This document shows, piece by piece, positions 1 to 10,138 of a DNA stretch of 64,000 nt (positions are counted from its first letter, which is position 1; each line of letters starts with the position of its first letter). The notes under the pieces were generated by a model. That model did not search any database. It worked only from the letters and a program-made list of their open reading frames with translations, and was not told the DNA's origin. The stretch is taken from assembly GCA_002786065.1 (NCBI GenBank), contig NHNY01000002.1, forward strand, positions 372,001-436,000, in the 5' to 3' direction. Made by a program: the position numbers and the translations under genes. Origin of the DNA: Microcyclospora pomicola. Taxonomy: Eukaryota > Ascomycota > Dothideomycetes > Capnodiales.

Positions 1-888
1 GTCAATGTGTGTGAGGTGGTCATCAGTCCGTGGCCGGGGTCATGCCGCTTACATCATCCGAGGGTTCACGGCAACGCATACAATCTCATGCAAGTCATCC
101 ACATAACTCTGCACGCAGATACTCCCTGATCGTCATGGCCAGCTCGACTCGGCGTGTGGCTTGTTCTCTCGGCTTACGCGCTATATCATGGCGAAAGTGA
201 TGGATATATGTGTTATTAGCTCGTTGCCGATCCCGAGCCCATCATTGCGCGAGCCATCACCCGAAGCACGTGATGTTGAAGTCAGCGGCCAAAACAGTTG
301 AACTGCCTGCATGTGCTGCAAGTGCTCAGCGCTAACACATCTCGCACCGAAGATCAGCCCATAAGACACTCATAAGCTGGCGGCTGAGCCATGGGAGGAG
401 GGTTGCGCAGTATCCACTAGACAGTTACGGCCGTGGTGCATGTGCTGGGAGTGGTTCGCGGATGTGGTTGCAGCTGCCGATGGCCAGAGGGCGGCGGGGG
501 ACGATTTCCTGGAGCTTGCGTTGTTGATAACCAGGAGGGAGTGGACCTGAAAGGAACAGCAATACGAGTGTTTGTGATCATCTCGAAGATACTGGCGGTG
601 ATCCTGTAGGACATGGCGCCACGAGCATAACAGGACAAAGACTATGCTACTGGTGATTGTTGCCGGTCTCTTGCCCGTCGTGGTGGTTGTTGTGAGGTGA
701 CGGAGCGCGGAAGTACGGGCTAGTAATAAGAGAGGCGCGTCACGTGCAGCACTGTGATGATTGTGAGGGTTCCAGCTGTACCCGCGCGCCCTCTCACCTA
801 CTTTTTGCCTGCGCGCTCCTCACACACATTCTCCCTCACTGCAGACTCTCTCTCTCCTACTGCCCGTCCCCCAGCAGAAGCAATACAG
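1..888. other. Left-edge intergenic DNA and NHP6 promoter
   Basis: I see no supportable gene here. Several short open frames exist on both strands but none has recognisable protein character or convincing splice signals. From about 785 to 880 the + strand becomes pyrimidine-rich (runs of CTC and TCTC), which is typical of fungal core promoters and 5' leaders, and it lies upstream of the HMG-box gene. The far left could be the flank of a gene outside the window. Confidence 0.5.
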
Positions 889-1416
889 GTGAGTGACTGG
901 CTAATCCCCGCCCTGATCAATGTCCGCTGCAACGATGAATACTTCGACAACATCCTCGCATTTGCACCGTCCAATCTGCAACCATGCGCGTCGATTCTAT
1001 TCTCGTCTGTCGCGTTGCACTCGACTTTGTTGTTCTTCATGCGACCGGCCGACTCGTGTTTCTTCGTCAACACGTCCATTGATCAATCATTGACGCGACG
1101 CTCAGGTCCCCACGTCGCAATCACCACCGCATACTTCACCACTCTCAATTCTCAGTACAGTAAGTCGTTCGATCTCTCGCATTGTCGCATCTGTCGCGGT
1201 TGCAGTCGCAACATTCAAGGCTCGCGCATTTTGCGACGCGCTGGCGCGCAAGCAAGCTGAAGGTGTTTCGTCAACACAACAAGCTTACCACGCGCCATTC
1301 CTCAACCTCCACTTTCGCAATGCCACCAACATCAACATCGCTCAATCCACTACCGTAGTACTTGACGTCGTCGAATCCGACATGAATGATCGTTACTGAC
1401 GCGACATCTCCTTCAG
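889..1416 (+). other. Putative 5'UTR intron of the NHP6 gene
   Basis: The sequence at 889 reads as a strong donor (CAG|GTGAGT). A branch-like CTGAC at about 1396-1400 is followed by a pyrimidine-rich acceptor ending CTTCAG at 1416, 25 bases before the NHP6 start codon. Together they would remove 528 nt of leader. A 168-codon open frame overlapping this stretch looks fortuitous. This is inference from splice signals only; shorter alternative introns are possible. Confidence 0.4.
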
Positions 1417-1440
1417 GTCCGACGAGCAAATACCGCCAAC

Positions 1441-1917
1441 ATGCCTAAGGAGAAGACGACCACGCGCAAGTCCAAGGCCACCGACGGCAGGAAGAAGAAG
1501 GGTAAGTTGCTCGCCATTGATCGCCTTCGTTTCTTACTGACCCACCTCGCAGACCCAAACATGCCCAAGCGTGGTCTGTCCGCGTACATGTTCTTCGCCA
1601 ACGATCAGCGTGATAAGGTCCGCGAGGACAACCCTGGCATCAAGTTCGGTACGTTGTCGTTTGGGTTTGACTCGTCGCCCGACGCATGCTGACAACCCGC
1701 CAGGCGAAGTTGGCAAGCTTCTTGGTTTGAAGTGGAAGGAATTGTCTGACAAGCAGAAGGCTCCTTATGATGCCAAGGCTGCTGCCGACAAGAAGCGCTA
1801 CGAGGAGGAGAAGGCCGCTTACACCGCCGTACGTACTTGATGGCCACCCCATTGACATGCACGACTGACGCTCGAAAACAGGGCCTGAACGGAGACGATG
1901 ACGAGGATGAGGAATAG
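1441..1917 (+). CDS. nhp6: NHP6-type HMG-box chromatin protein
   Basis: Small single HMG-box non-histone chromosomal protein. The family bends DNA without sequence specificity and helps FACT and chromatin remodellers in the nucleus. Four exons are read: 1441-1501, 1553-1648, 1704-1828 and 1882-1917, giving 105 aa. The basic N-terminus ([10 protein letters not shown]...RKKK) precedes the box, which starts near [18 protein letters not shown] and contains the conserved [19 protein letters not shown] helix region; the end is acidic (DDDEDEE). Length and order match fungal NHP6A/B (about 90-105 aa). The introns are 51, 55 and 53 nt with GT..AG borders, and all phases join without a stop. The start is the first ATG after a probable leader intron. 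The acidic tail is slightly longer than in budding yeast Nhp6. Confidence 0.93.
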
Positions 1918-4274
1918 ATGGGTCTACGACCTGTCTTCGTCTCGCGATTGCTTTGATTTCCACCTTTTTCTATGATGCACCCGGGAAGGTCTGCCAAGTC
2001 CTCATGATCATCTGGTTCTGACACGGAGCGTGGAGGGGATCACGCTCGGCAGAGCTGGGGATTTCGCGGTGTCTTACGATGTGGCCGGGCGTCGGAAGGA
2101 TTGTATGACTGCTGGCCTTGCTTATGCCTTCACGCCGGCTCATACAGCTCGCGTGGCAAGACGCCGAAATATGCAACATGCGTCTTGTCGTGATTGTAAC
2201 ATAAGGCGAGAAATGTTAACGAGTGGCTTTCTTCCTTGGTCGTCCTTGTTGTGCTGTTCCAATTGTTGGCATACGTGTACCTGATCGTCCGCCTGCAACC
2301 CTGAATATGCGCTGCCGAACACACCATGGGGTGCGCTGAAGCCACCACCACCACCAAAGCTTGACCTTGACAAAGCGCCCATACCTTCAGTACCTAGCAT
2401 TAGTCAGTCTGCCAATGGATTGAGCATCACATTACATCACCACTTCTCTCTCGACAATACTGTGGATGATGACAGCTGCGATGAAGATCAACTCCCCTGG
2501 TAAGCAAAAGACATCAGATACCTTAGAAACATTGGAGCCTACCCTTCACCTTGGATCAGCAAATCACTTGGACTTTGTTGAACGTGCCTCGCTTCTTCGT
2601 CAGTATAGCTCACTGTATCTACTTGTCTCGATCAATTGGATAGGTTTGAGGCTCTTCTGGAGATAGGATCCGGTATGCGAGCTAGATGTCCATCCTATCT
2701 GGTCGACCCTATGTGGACTACCGTCACCTATTTGCTCTATATACCGTCCCTATCCATCAGGCCGAGCTCGCCGCGAAGTGAACTTGACAGATCTGGATCA
2801 TGTCCGGTGATCTGGTATACAGCAATAGCTTTTGACAAAATAACAAGTGCTTGGTCCACAGGTGGGACATCTGCTACATCTTTCGGCTCGAGCATGTGGC
2901 CATATTCATTCTGAGACATGCATGCGCTGACGAGTCGCCCTCGTCGTGATCATTGCACTGACATAGCTCTATAGTATAGGCGCTTCGAGTCGGTGGCCCT
3001 ATGGCGGCCAGCGGGGTCCACGTAGATGCTGTGACTTGAAACCGCAGGTGAAACAGATGGGTGGTGAAACGCGTCCCTCAGCATCGTTGCGTGCCATGAC
3101 GATGCAAGTCTCGATCTTCCGATCACAATCCTTGAAGTCATTGGAGTCGATACCCGACGATCAACGACCACTGGCACATATGTCCACCGACTTCATACCT
3201 ACATCACATATGGCTAGAAGTTGTCTATAGATATCTTTCACATGCAACCGTTGCAGCGCGCGCGGATATGTCTCGAAGCCGGCGAGTCCGGGGATCGCGT
3301 ACCTGCCGATCGCGCGCAACGGCCGGCCCGAAATAGAAACACGAGTCTTGCGTGGCCTCATTGGCTCGTGCGGGGCTACATCATCGTGCAGGGAAAAGTT
3401 TGACGATTTGAAGGCGAGAGAAGATGAACAGGATGATGATCGAGAAGGTGGTGAGTTGGACCGGTGGAGGTGGAAGAAGAGAGGATGGACTCGATTGTCT
3501 TCCTAGCGGTTCTCTAGTATTGTCATAGCAAGTCATCCAGGTATCATCCATCGGAGATAGAGTCCAGTACCTTAGGCGACGTACATCGACGTCGTATTCG
3601 CTACCCGACCCTGACCAGGCGCTTTTTCCGCCATCAAGAAAGATGCTACATTCCCAATCCTTTGCCCCAACCAGAATGCGCCGCGGTCAGAGAAACTCAA
3701 TCAGATCTTGACCTGGGCCATCGTATCGACATGCCGCTCCAAGACTGTGATTAGCCGGTTCTCGTGCATTTGCATCATATCTCTCGCCTCCACTCCCCTT
3801 CTTTTGTCTCGTGCCTCCATTCGTCTTTCACGTGTCCACCAACCATTCTTCCACATTCTTCCTCCAATCCGTTGACCTATTCATTCACCACTACGACCAC
3901 CATCACCATCACCATCACCATCATCACATCTCTTCGTCTGCTCCTATTCTTTGTCTTTCGCATTGTCTTATCAGCCCTAACGACCCTCACGATCGCCGCG
4001 TGTTTCATTCCTGGACGGGTGGAAGAATTGGTGTGGTCGAAACACTCGCTTGTTGCAACACCATCCCATCCTCGACCTATCCCACACGAGCTCAACGACA
4101 CGACGACCTCTGGCCTGCCTTTACTATATCATTCGCACCCTGTTCACTACCGAATTGAACGCACGATTCGTGCTACGCACTCCCGGGGAGGATCAGGACA
4201 ACTCGTGTGCCAGACATAGGTGTAACGGCTACCACGATCCTCGCTTTGCTGGGCGATAGCTACGCACCGACAGC
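1918..4274. other. 2.3-kb intergenic region, CSC1 leader at right
   Basis: The left part is the NHP6 3' flank. I find no open frame with family resemblance. A 60-codon minus-strand frame at 2737-2919 has fairly protein-like composition but no supporting exon, so I do not call it. From about 3760 to 4270 the + strand is pyrimidine-rich with scattered TTCC and CTTC runs and looks like the long promoter/5' leader of the downstream channel gene. A short CAC/CAT repeat lies inside it. Confidence 0.45.
3896..3930 (+). repeat. (ACCATC)n-like simple repeat
   Basis: Five to six imperfect hexanucleotide units of the ACCATC type, within the probable 5' leader of the CSC1-like gene. Simple sequence with no sign of being translated. 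Confidence 0.8.
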
Positions 4275-7200
4275 ATGGCCATGGAGCTCGCTCCCACCGC
4301 CGTGCACATGCTGCTACCACGAGCATCAGATGATGCCAACGAGTCAACTGCAGAGAAGTTCTTAGACCTCATCGCGTCCCCATTCGCTTCTCAGGTATGA
4401 TCCTGTGGACAAAAGCACGCCGCACACTCCTTACTGACCGGTCCTGCCAGTTCGCCTTGAAATCGGTGTTGGCTTCGTTAGCCTGGTCGCTTCCCTTGAC
4501 CGTCCTCATCGCTCTGGCCTTTTGCTTCCTGCGACCGTACAACAATGTGGTCTATGCCCCACGCGCCAAGCATGCCGATAGCAAACATGCGCCGCCAGTC
4601 GTACCGAAGGGTCTGTTTGGTTGGGTACTGCCCCTCATTCGGACGAAAGAGGAGGATTTGGTCGAGAAGGTCGGCCTGGACGCTACCATTTTCATGCGAT
4701 TCTGTCGGATGATGCGCAATATCTTCACAATCCTGAGTTTCATTGGTTGTGGCATTCTCATACCAGTCAACGTCATTGGAGGTAACCGAAGTCAATACGC
4801 TCCTACCGATGCTGGCAGTTACCTCATGAGGGCAACGCCCCAATACATTTCCGCTGGAAGTTCTCTCTTCTGGGCATACGTCGTGGTGGCCTACATCTTC
4901 ACCTTCGTGGTCTTCTTCTTCCTATGGATCAACTATCGTGCGGTGCTTCGCTTGCGAAGAGCGTATTTCGACAGCTCCGAATATCAGCGCAGCCTTCATG
5001 CGAGGACTCTAATGTTGACGGACGTACCAAAAGAGCTTCGTACGGATGATGGGATTGTGCGGATAACCGAGCAGATCAAAGGAGGCCCAGATCTTCCTCG
5101 AGCTGCCATCGCCCGAAACGTGAAAGATCTGCCAGACCTGGTGGAGGAGCATGAGGAAACCGTTAGACGACTGGAAAAGCATTTGGCAAGATATTTGAAG
5201 AATCCAGACAAGCTGCCCGCAAAACGGCCAACTTGCAAGGTCAACACCAACGACAAGGCGTATAGGAAAGGACAGCAGGTCGATGCAATTGAATACCTCA
5301 CAGCCAGAATCAAGGAGCTGGAGATCGAAATCAAACAAGCCCGTGAAGTAGTGGATAAAAGGAACGCGCTGTCCTACGGGTTTGCGAGCTATGAGGGCAT
5401 CGGAGAGGCTCACAGTGTCGCGTATGCTGCACGCAAAAAAGGCCCTCAGGGCACTATCGTTCGGCTTGCACCAAGACCTAATGACTTGGTGTGGAAGAAC
5501 TTGGCTCTATCGAAGAAAGCACGAGCGCGCAACAATTTCATCAACAATCTCTGGGTGGCCTTGCTCACCATCGTCTGGGTCGGGCCCAACATCATGATCG
5601 CCGTTTTCTTGTCCAACTTGACCCACATCGGAGGATTGTGGCCAGCATTCCAGACAAGTCTGGAGACATACTCGAAATCGTGGGCACTCGTGCAAGGTAT
5701 CGGAGCACCTCTCCTCACGACCTTATTCTATCTCTATCTCCCAGCCATCTTCAGACGGCTGTGTGTGAGTGGCGGTGACCTTACGAAGACAAGCAGAGAG
5801 AGACACGTTACTCACAAGCTTTACTCTTTCTTTGTGTTCAACAACCTCATCGTCTTCTCCCTCTTTTCGGCACTTTTCACATGGATCAGCGCGGTCGTTT
5901 CGAGCACGAGCGACGGCGAGTCCTTCCTCGACGCTGCCAGTAACGCCCAACCATTCAAGAACATTGTCAAATCGATTTGCGCAGTCTCACCATACTGGAT
6001 ATCCTGGCTCTTGCAGCGCAATCTCGGTAAGTGGATGCCATTTTTTGCATTTTGGCATCAATTGAAACTAACAACAAACAGGTGCCGCAATCGACTTGAG
6101 CCAACTCGTCACTTTACTGTGGCGAGGTTTCCTCCGACGATTTTCGGCCCCAACTCCTCGTGAAATGATCGAGCTGACAGCGCCTCAACCCTTCGATTAC
6201 GCAAGCTACTACAATTACTTTCTGTTCTATGCCACAATCGCCATCTGCTTCGGTCCGTATCAGCCTGTGATCCTGCCTGTCGCAGCACTGTACTTCTGGC
6301 TCGATGGATTTTTGAAGAAGTACCTCATCCTCTACGTCTTCATCACTAAATACGAGTCTGGTGGCATGTTCTGGCGCACGCTTTTCAACCGAACCCTCTT
6401 CCTGTCGGTGCTTGGTAATGTACTCATTGCGCTTCTGGTCGTGGCGAACAGTGCAACGGATGGTGTCAACTGGGGCATGCTGGCATCTCTGGCACCACTC
6501 CTGTTCATCACAGCAGCGTTCAAATGGTATTGTTTGCGAACGTTTGACGATCCCATTCATTGGTACCAAACCGGCAAGATGGTGCGTGATGCGGAGTGGA
6601 CTGCTGGAGCGGACAAGAAACCCAAGCGTGATCGCGTCGGCGTGCGCTTCGGACACCCTGTGCTATATCAGCCGCTGATCACTCCGATGGTTTCTTCCAA
6701 GTCACAGCATCTGCTCAAGTCGATCTACACTGGACGAACTAGCATTGATGACAATACTACGAACGGCACCTACAGCGATGTCTACATGGACGCCATGGAC
6801 TCGAACCGACCAGGTAAGAGCAGTGGTACTGCACCATTCGAGTTTGTAGACGAGAACAACATGGACTTCGAGCACTACAAGAACCGCCCTGAGTTCCGCA
6901 ACGGAGCTGGAGGCGAGGGACAGCTTTTCGGAAACTCGCAAGACATGACTCGCCCTGGCACGCCGGGCAGCCGCATGACGCGAGCCGGAACGATGGAAAG
7001 CTTCGACTCGCACCAGCGTGACTCTTACTACCGTTCGCGTAGCCACTCGCGTGACTCGGAACGGACCAAGATCAATGAGGACGGCGCTGGCGTCGAATAT
7101 CCCCGTGGCTACCACCAGACACCCTCCAACCTACGCGAGCAGTCCCCAGCGCGCAGCGACTACTCCGACAGCCTTGCTCATGACCCTCGTCAGCACGGCC

Positions 7201-7421
7201 GCCACGGAAGCAGCAACTTGCGCGAGGAAAGCCGCGTCAACCTCGTCTCCAATGCTGCGGTGATGGGCCAAGCCCCGCCGCCAACACTACCAACGCAACA
7301 CGCCCCAACGACCACTGGTGGTTATGGGCCCCTCGGCCGCCACCCCGGCGTTGAAACACCCGGCTATGAGTCTGGCGAAGAGACGAGTTACGATTATTTC
7401 CGACGCGGCCGTAATGTATGA
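4275..7421 (+). CDS. csc1: CSC1/OSCA (DUF221) stress-gated cation channel
   Basis: Predicted 1011-aa multipass membrane protein of the CSC1/OSCA/TMEM63 family, osmo- or mechanosensitive calcium-permeable channels of the plasma membrane. Exons: 4275-4394, 4451-6026, 6082-7421. Exon 1 supplies a short N-terminus ending SPFASQ, then a hydrophobic helix (ASLAWSLPLTVLIALAFCFL). Two further helices (NIFTILSFIGCGILIPVNVI, YVVVAYIFTFVVFFFLWI) precede the soluble PHM7-type cytosolic domain, roughly residues 190-370, which includes the conserved LTDVPKELR start. The RSN1-type 7TM bundle follows with NLIVFSLFSALFTWI and, across the second intron, QRNLGAAIDLSQLV. The C-terminal 270 residues are hydrophilic and rich in Ser, Arg, His and Tyr, probably a regulatory tail. 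Both introns are about 55 nt, and the second joins in phase 1. Confidence 0.92.
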
Positions 7422-8161
7422 TCGAGCCTGTCATGGGGCGTACGCTCTGATCCTCATCTGTTTGATATTCACGGTGGATCTTTATATGTTGGCGCAGTAG
7501 GTACTGGGTGGGAAGATTGTGGGAGACCTTGCATAGCGCCGGCAACAGCAGGGGAGTGGAATCTCACGTTAATGACCGTCATGGATTTCTGGTTGCCTGT
7601 CTGGCTAGATAGGCCGATGACATTTGCATTGCATTGCGTGCGAGAATGGCACCATGCGAGGATAGATCGAGATGTGAATGTGTGTGTGTGTGTACAGACA
7701 TGTGTATATACAGTCTATGAGGAGAAGGACGATACCTCTCTTACCTTGCCCTTTCATTTCTACCATTTTTCCCCGAATGTCTATTCAGGGCAATCCGATG
7801 GGCAGGCCATTCGGTAAGGTATCGTCCTTTCATGCCTTTCCCATTCAAGGTTGATCGAGTTCTTGTCTCGACACTTTGACGTCTACTGGTATTGGGAGAT
7901 CACACATAAGATACCCTAACTTTCCCCACGCTAAGGTACTTATAGCCACGATTATACGGTGGAAGGAGGAGAGCACACAGCAGTCGATATACCTTACAAA
8001 ACCACAACTGGTCTTCTCGGTAATTCCTTGGAGATTTCTGTTGTTACATGTGAGGTCGAAAGCAGCCTTTTCCGCCTTCTACTTATCTTCACACATATAT
8101 CATCCCCGTCCTCCCTGTCTCCCTGGCTTCAACGCCATGTCGTGCTTGATCGAACACCACG
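7422..8161. other. Convergent 3' flanks of CSC1-like and PAF1 genes
   Basis: The two genes converge here, so the 740 bp should hold both 3'UTRs and terminators. A TG dinucleotide run lies near 7676-7693. I see no gene. Confidence 0.5.
7676..7693 (+). repeat. (TG)n microsatellite
   Basis: A short run of about eight TG units downstream of the CSC1-like stop codon. Confidence 0.8.
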
Positions 8162-9580
8162 CTACTCCTCGGCCGCCACGGCGGCCTCGTCCGCATCCTC
8201 CGGCGCCTCCGCCTCGCCGGCCACTTCTTCCGGCACCTCGACCGTCTTGTCCAGCGCGGCCTTGGCGACCAGGCGCCGCCGGGCCTCGACCTCGTCCGCC
8301 TCGCCGACCGTGACCGCCAGCCCGTCCACGCGCTCCTCCTCCGTCTCACCAGGCCCAAGGAGTCGGGCGACGTTGCGCTTCGCCCGCAGATGCGTGGTCT
8401 GCACGACGGGATAGAAGTACGCGCCCTTGGCCAGACGCTCGCCGTCGCCGGCGTCGTGCAGCGCCACCACGACGTTCTCGTTGTACGCGTTGTCGGCGTT
8501 GCCGGCCTGGCGCGAGGTCTCGTAGCGGCGCAGCCGGGAGAACTTGAAGTGGCGCGCGCTGCCGCCGTCGTCCTCGTCGGTCGCGGTGTCGTCGGTGTAG
8601 AGGTCGGCGGAGTCGCGGGCCGGATCGTTGACGCTGTATTTCCGCTTGAAGTTACGCATCGCCGCGCCTGAGTCGGGGATGAAGTACTCGTACTCGTATT
8701 CGGGGATGGGCCGTTTCTTGCCCGAGTTGGGGTCCCAGTCGTCCAGCGCGCGTTGGAAGCGGGCGTCTGCTTGCTCGTCGGTCACGGGGCGGAGGATGGC
8801 GGCGTCGAGACGAGAGTCGTATGTTTCGCCTTGGGGAGTGGGGTTGGAGGTGAACTTGACGATGGTGAAGAAGCCGGACGCGGGGAGAGCGTCTAGGTCG
8901 GGAAGTATAGGATAGCTGTCGATGAGCTGGAGTCTGGAATTCGACGGATGTTTAGGATTTGACCATGCTTTTGCCTCAGTGTCCGTGACCGGTGCGCCAC
9001 GAATCGCAGATGTGGAATCTTGGCCTTTGTAGGCGTCGTGCGGGTATGCAATGTCAAAGCCCTTGACAATGTTGCGGAGAATATTGATTGGATCTTCTTT
9101 GTCGGCATTGATCTTGGTTCTCTTCGCATCTCCTTTGAGTCGGAGCAGATCTTTGGATGTGGAGGAGGAAAAGTGTTGGGGGTTGGATGACGAGATGTAC
9201 TCTGTTCGCCGTAGGAAGGAGGCAGTCCCAGCTGATGTATTTGCTCTTCCTAATGAAGCGAGCGGCTTTAGAAGAGCTTTGTCCGCCGGATGTATCCAAG
9301 CTCCTTGTACCGTCGAGATCTCTCGATCATCCCCATCAAACACTCCCGGGATACCAATCAAGTCTATGGGCATGCCCAGCTCGGCATCTGCTTCGATGTT
9401 GAGAGGCTGCTCCCTAGCCAACTTCGAGGCATATCCGGCGCTTGTATACTGTCCACCTGATATCCCTGTTCCTGGGATGTCGAGAAGCTTGGGTGGTATC
9501 GGAGGCGGGGGTAGAGCATTGGAGTATCGAATGCGCGCGATGTAGTCTTGATGCACCACGGCGCGCTGGCCGGACGCCAT
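8162..9580 (-). CDS. paf1: PAF1, RNA polymerase II-associated factor 1
   Basis: Single-exon 472-aa protein matching the Paf1 scaffold subunit of the nuclear PAF1 complex, which travels with RNA polymerase II and supports elongation and histone modification (H2B ubiquitylation, H3K4/K36 methylation). Family signs: N-terminal QDYIARIRYSNALPPPPIPP followed by LLDIPGTG, then a central region with NPKHPSNSRLQLIDSYPILPD, PDSGAAMRNFKRKYS and LAKGAYFYPVVQTTHLRAKR. The last 60 residues are Ala/Glu-rich and low complexity. The coding DNA near the 3' end (8162-8700) is markedly more GC-rich than the 5' half, which produces many antisense open frames. It is divergently arranged with NTE1 across a 558-bp promoter region. 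The start is the only ATG giving the conserved N-terminus. Confidence 0.93.
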   Translation of the reverse strand: MASGQRAVVHQDYIARIRYSNALPPPPIPPKLLDIPGTGISGGQYTSAGYASKLAREQPLNIEADAELGMPIDLIGIPGVFDGDDREISTVQGAWIHPADKALLKPLASLGRANTSAGTASFLRRTEYISSSNPQHFSSSTSKDLLRLKGDAKRTKINADKEDPINILRNIVKGFDIAYPHDAYKGQDSTSAIRGAPVTDTEAKAWSNPKHPSNSRLQLIDSYPILPDLDALPASGFFTIVKFTSNPTPQGETYDSRLDAAILRPVTDEQADARFQRALDDWDPNSGKKRPIPEYEYEYFIPDSGAAMRNFKRKYSVNDPARDSADLYTDDTATDEDDGGSARHFKFSRLRRYETSRQAGNADNAYNENVVVALHDAGDGERLAKGAYFYPVVQTTHLRAKRNVARLLGPGETEEERVDGLAVTVGEADEVEARRRLVAKAALDKTVEVPEEVAGEAEAPEDADEAAVAAEE

Positions 9581-10138
9581 GTTGAGGTTGTTAAGTTATT
9601 GAACGATGGTCGTGTAGTAACAGAACAGCCGAGTAAGGATCAGGATGCAGAAGCTTCAGAAAGCGCTCAGAGTGAATGGCGAGTAAATGGTTAGTAGGTA
9701 GTTCTCGCGATCAATAGCACCTTATTCATTGTTCATGTCGCATTTCCACGCGGATTGACTTCCGCGTTCTAGCGCGGCAGCTCATTGCACAGCGCATACA
9801 TAACAATTGTGTCAACCTAAGCGCAGATTTTCTGTGCATAAAACTCTAATTCTAATGCTCGCGATGCTTGGGGAAAAGAAACGACGGGGAATTGGTTCGC
9901 TACACCACGCTCGTTACTTCGCCGTTCACATATCATCCTCACCGCTGCCAAGAACTCCGCTCCTCGCTCTTCATCTCCGCACCCCCCTCCTCGAGGGTGG
10001 AGCTTGTGCACATAGAAGAGGACGCTAAGGCACTGCACCTACACGCCAGATTTAGGCGTGTCTTAGAACGTGCTCCGCTGATTCGACGTCGCCATGTCTT
10101 GTGCTGGATGAGGCGACACGCGCATCAACACGTGAACC
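9581..10138. promoter_or_regulatory. Divergent promoter region PAF1 / NTE1
   Basis: 558 bp between two head-to-head start codons. It must carry both promoters and leaders. I recognise no clear TATA box or known operator, and there is no gene. Confidence 0.5.

Noticed and set aside
754-1260. 168-codon + strand open frame
   Set aside because: Overlaps a probable leader intron of NHP6; composition is Ser/Thr/Leu-rich without any domain, and strong splice signals interrupt it.
2737-2919. 60-codon minus-strand frame with fairly protein-like composition
   Set aside because: No second exon, no homology recalled, and it is short; kept only as a note in the intergenic entry.
3764-4219. 151-codon + strand frame upstream of the CSC1-like gene
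   Set aside because: Made of a pyrimidine-rich leader and the CAC/CAT repeat; Thr/His/Ser/Leu bias with no domain.
8390-8671. Val/Gly-rich + strand frame opposite PAF1
   Set aside because: Antisense ghost of the GC-rich 3' end of PAF1.
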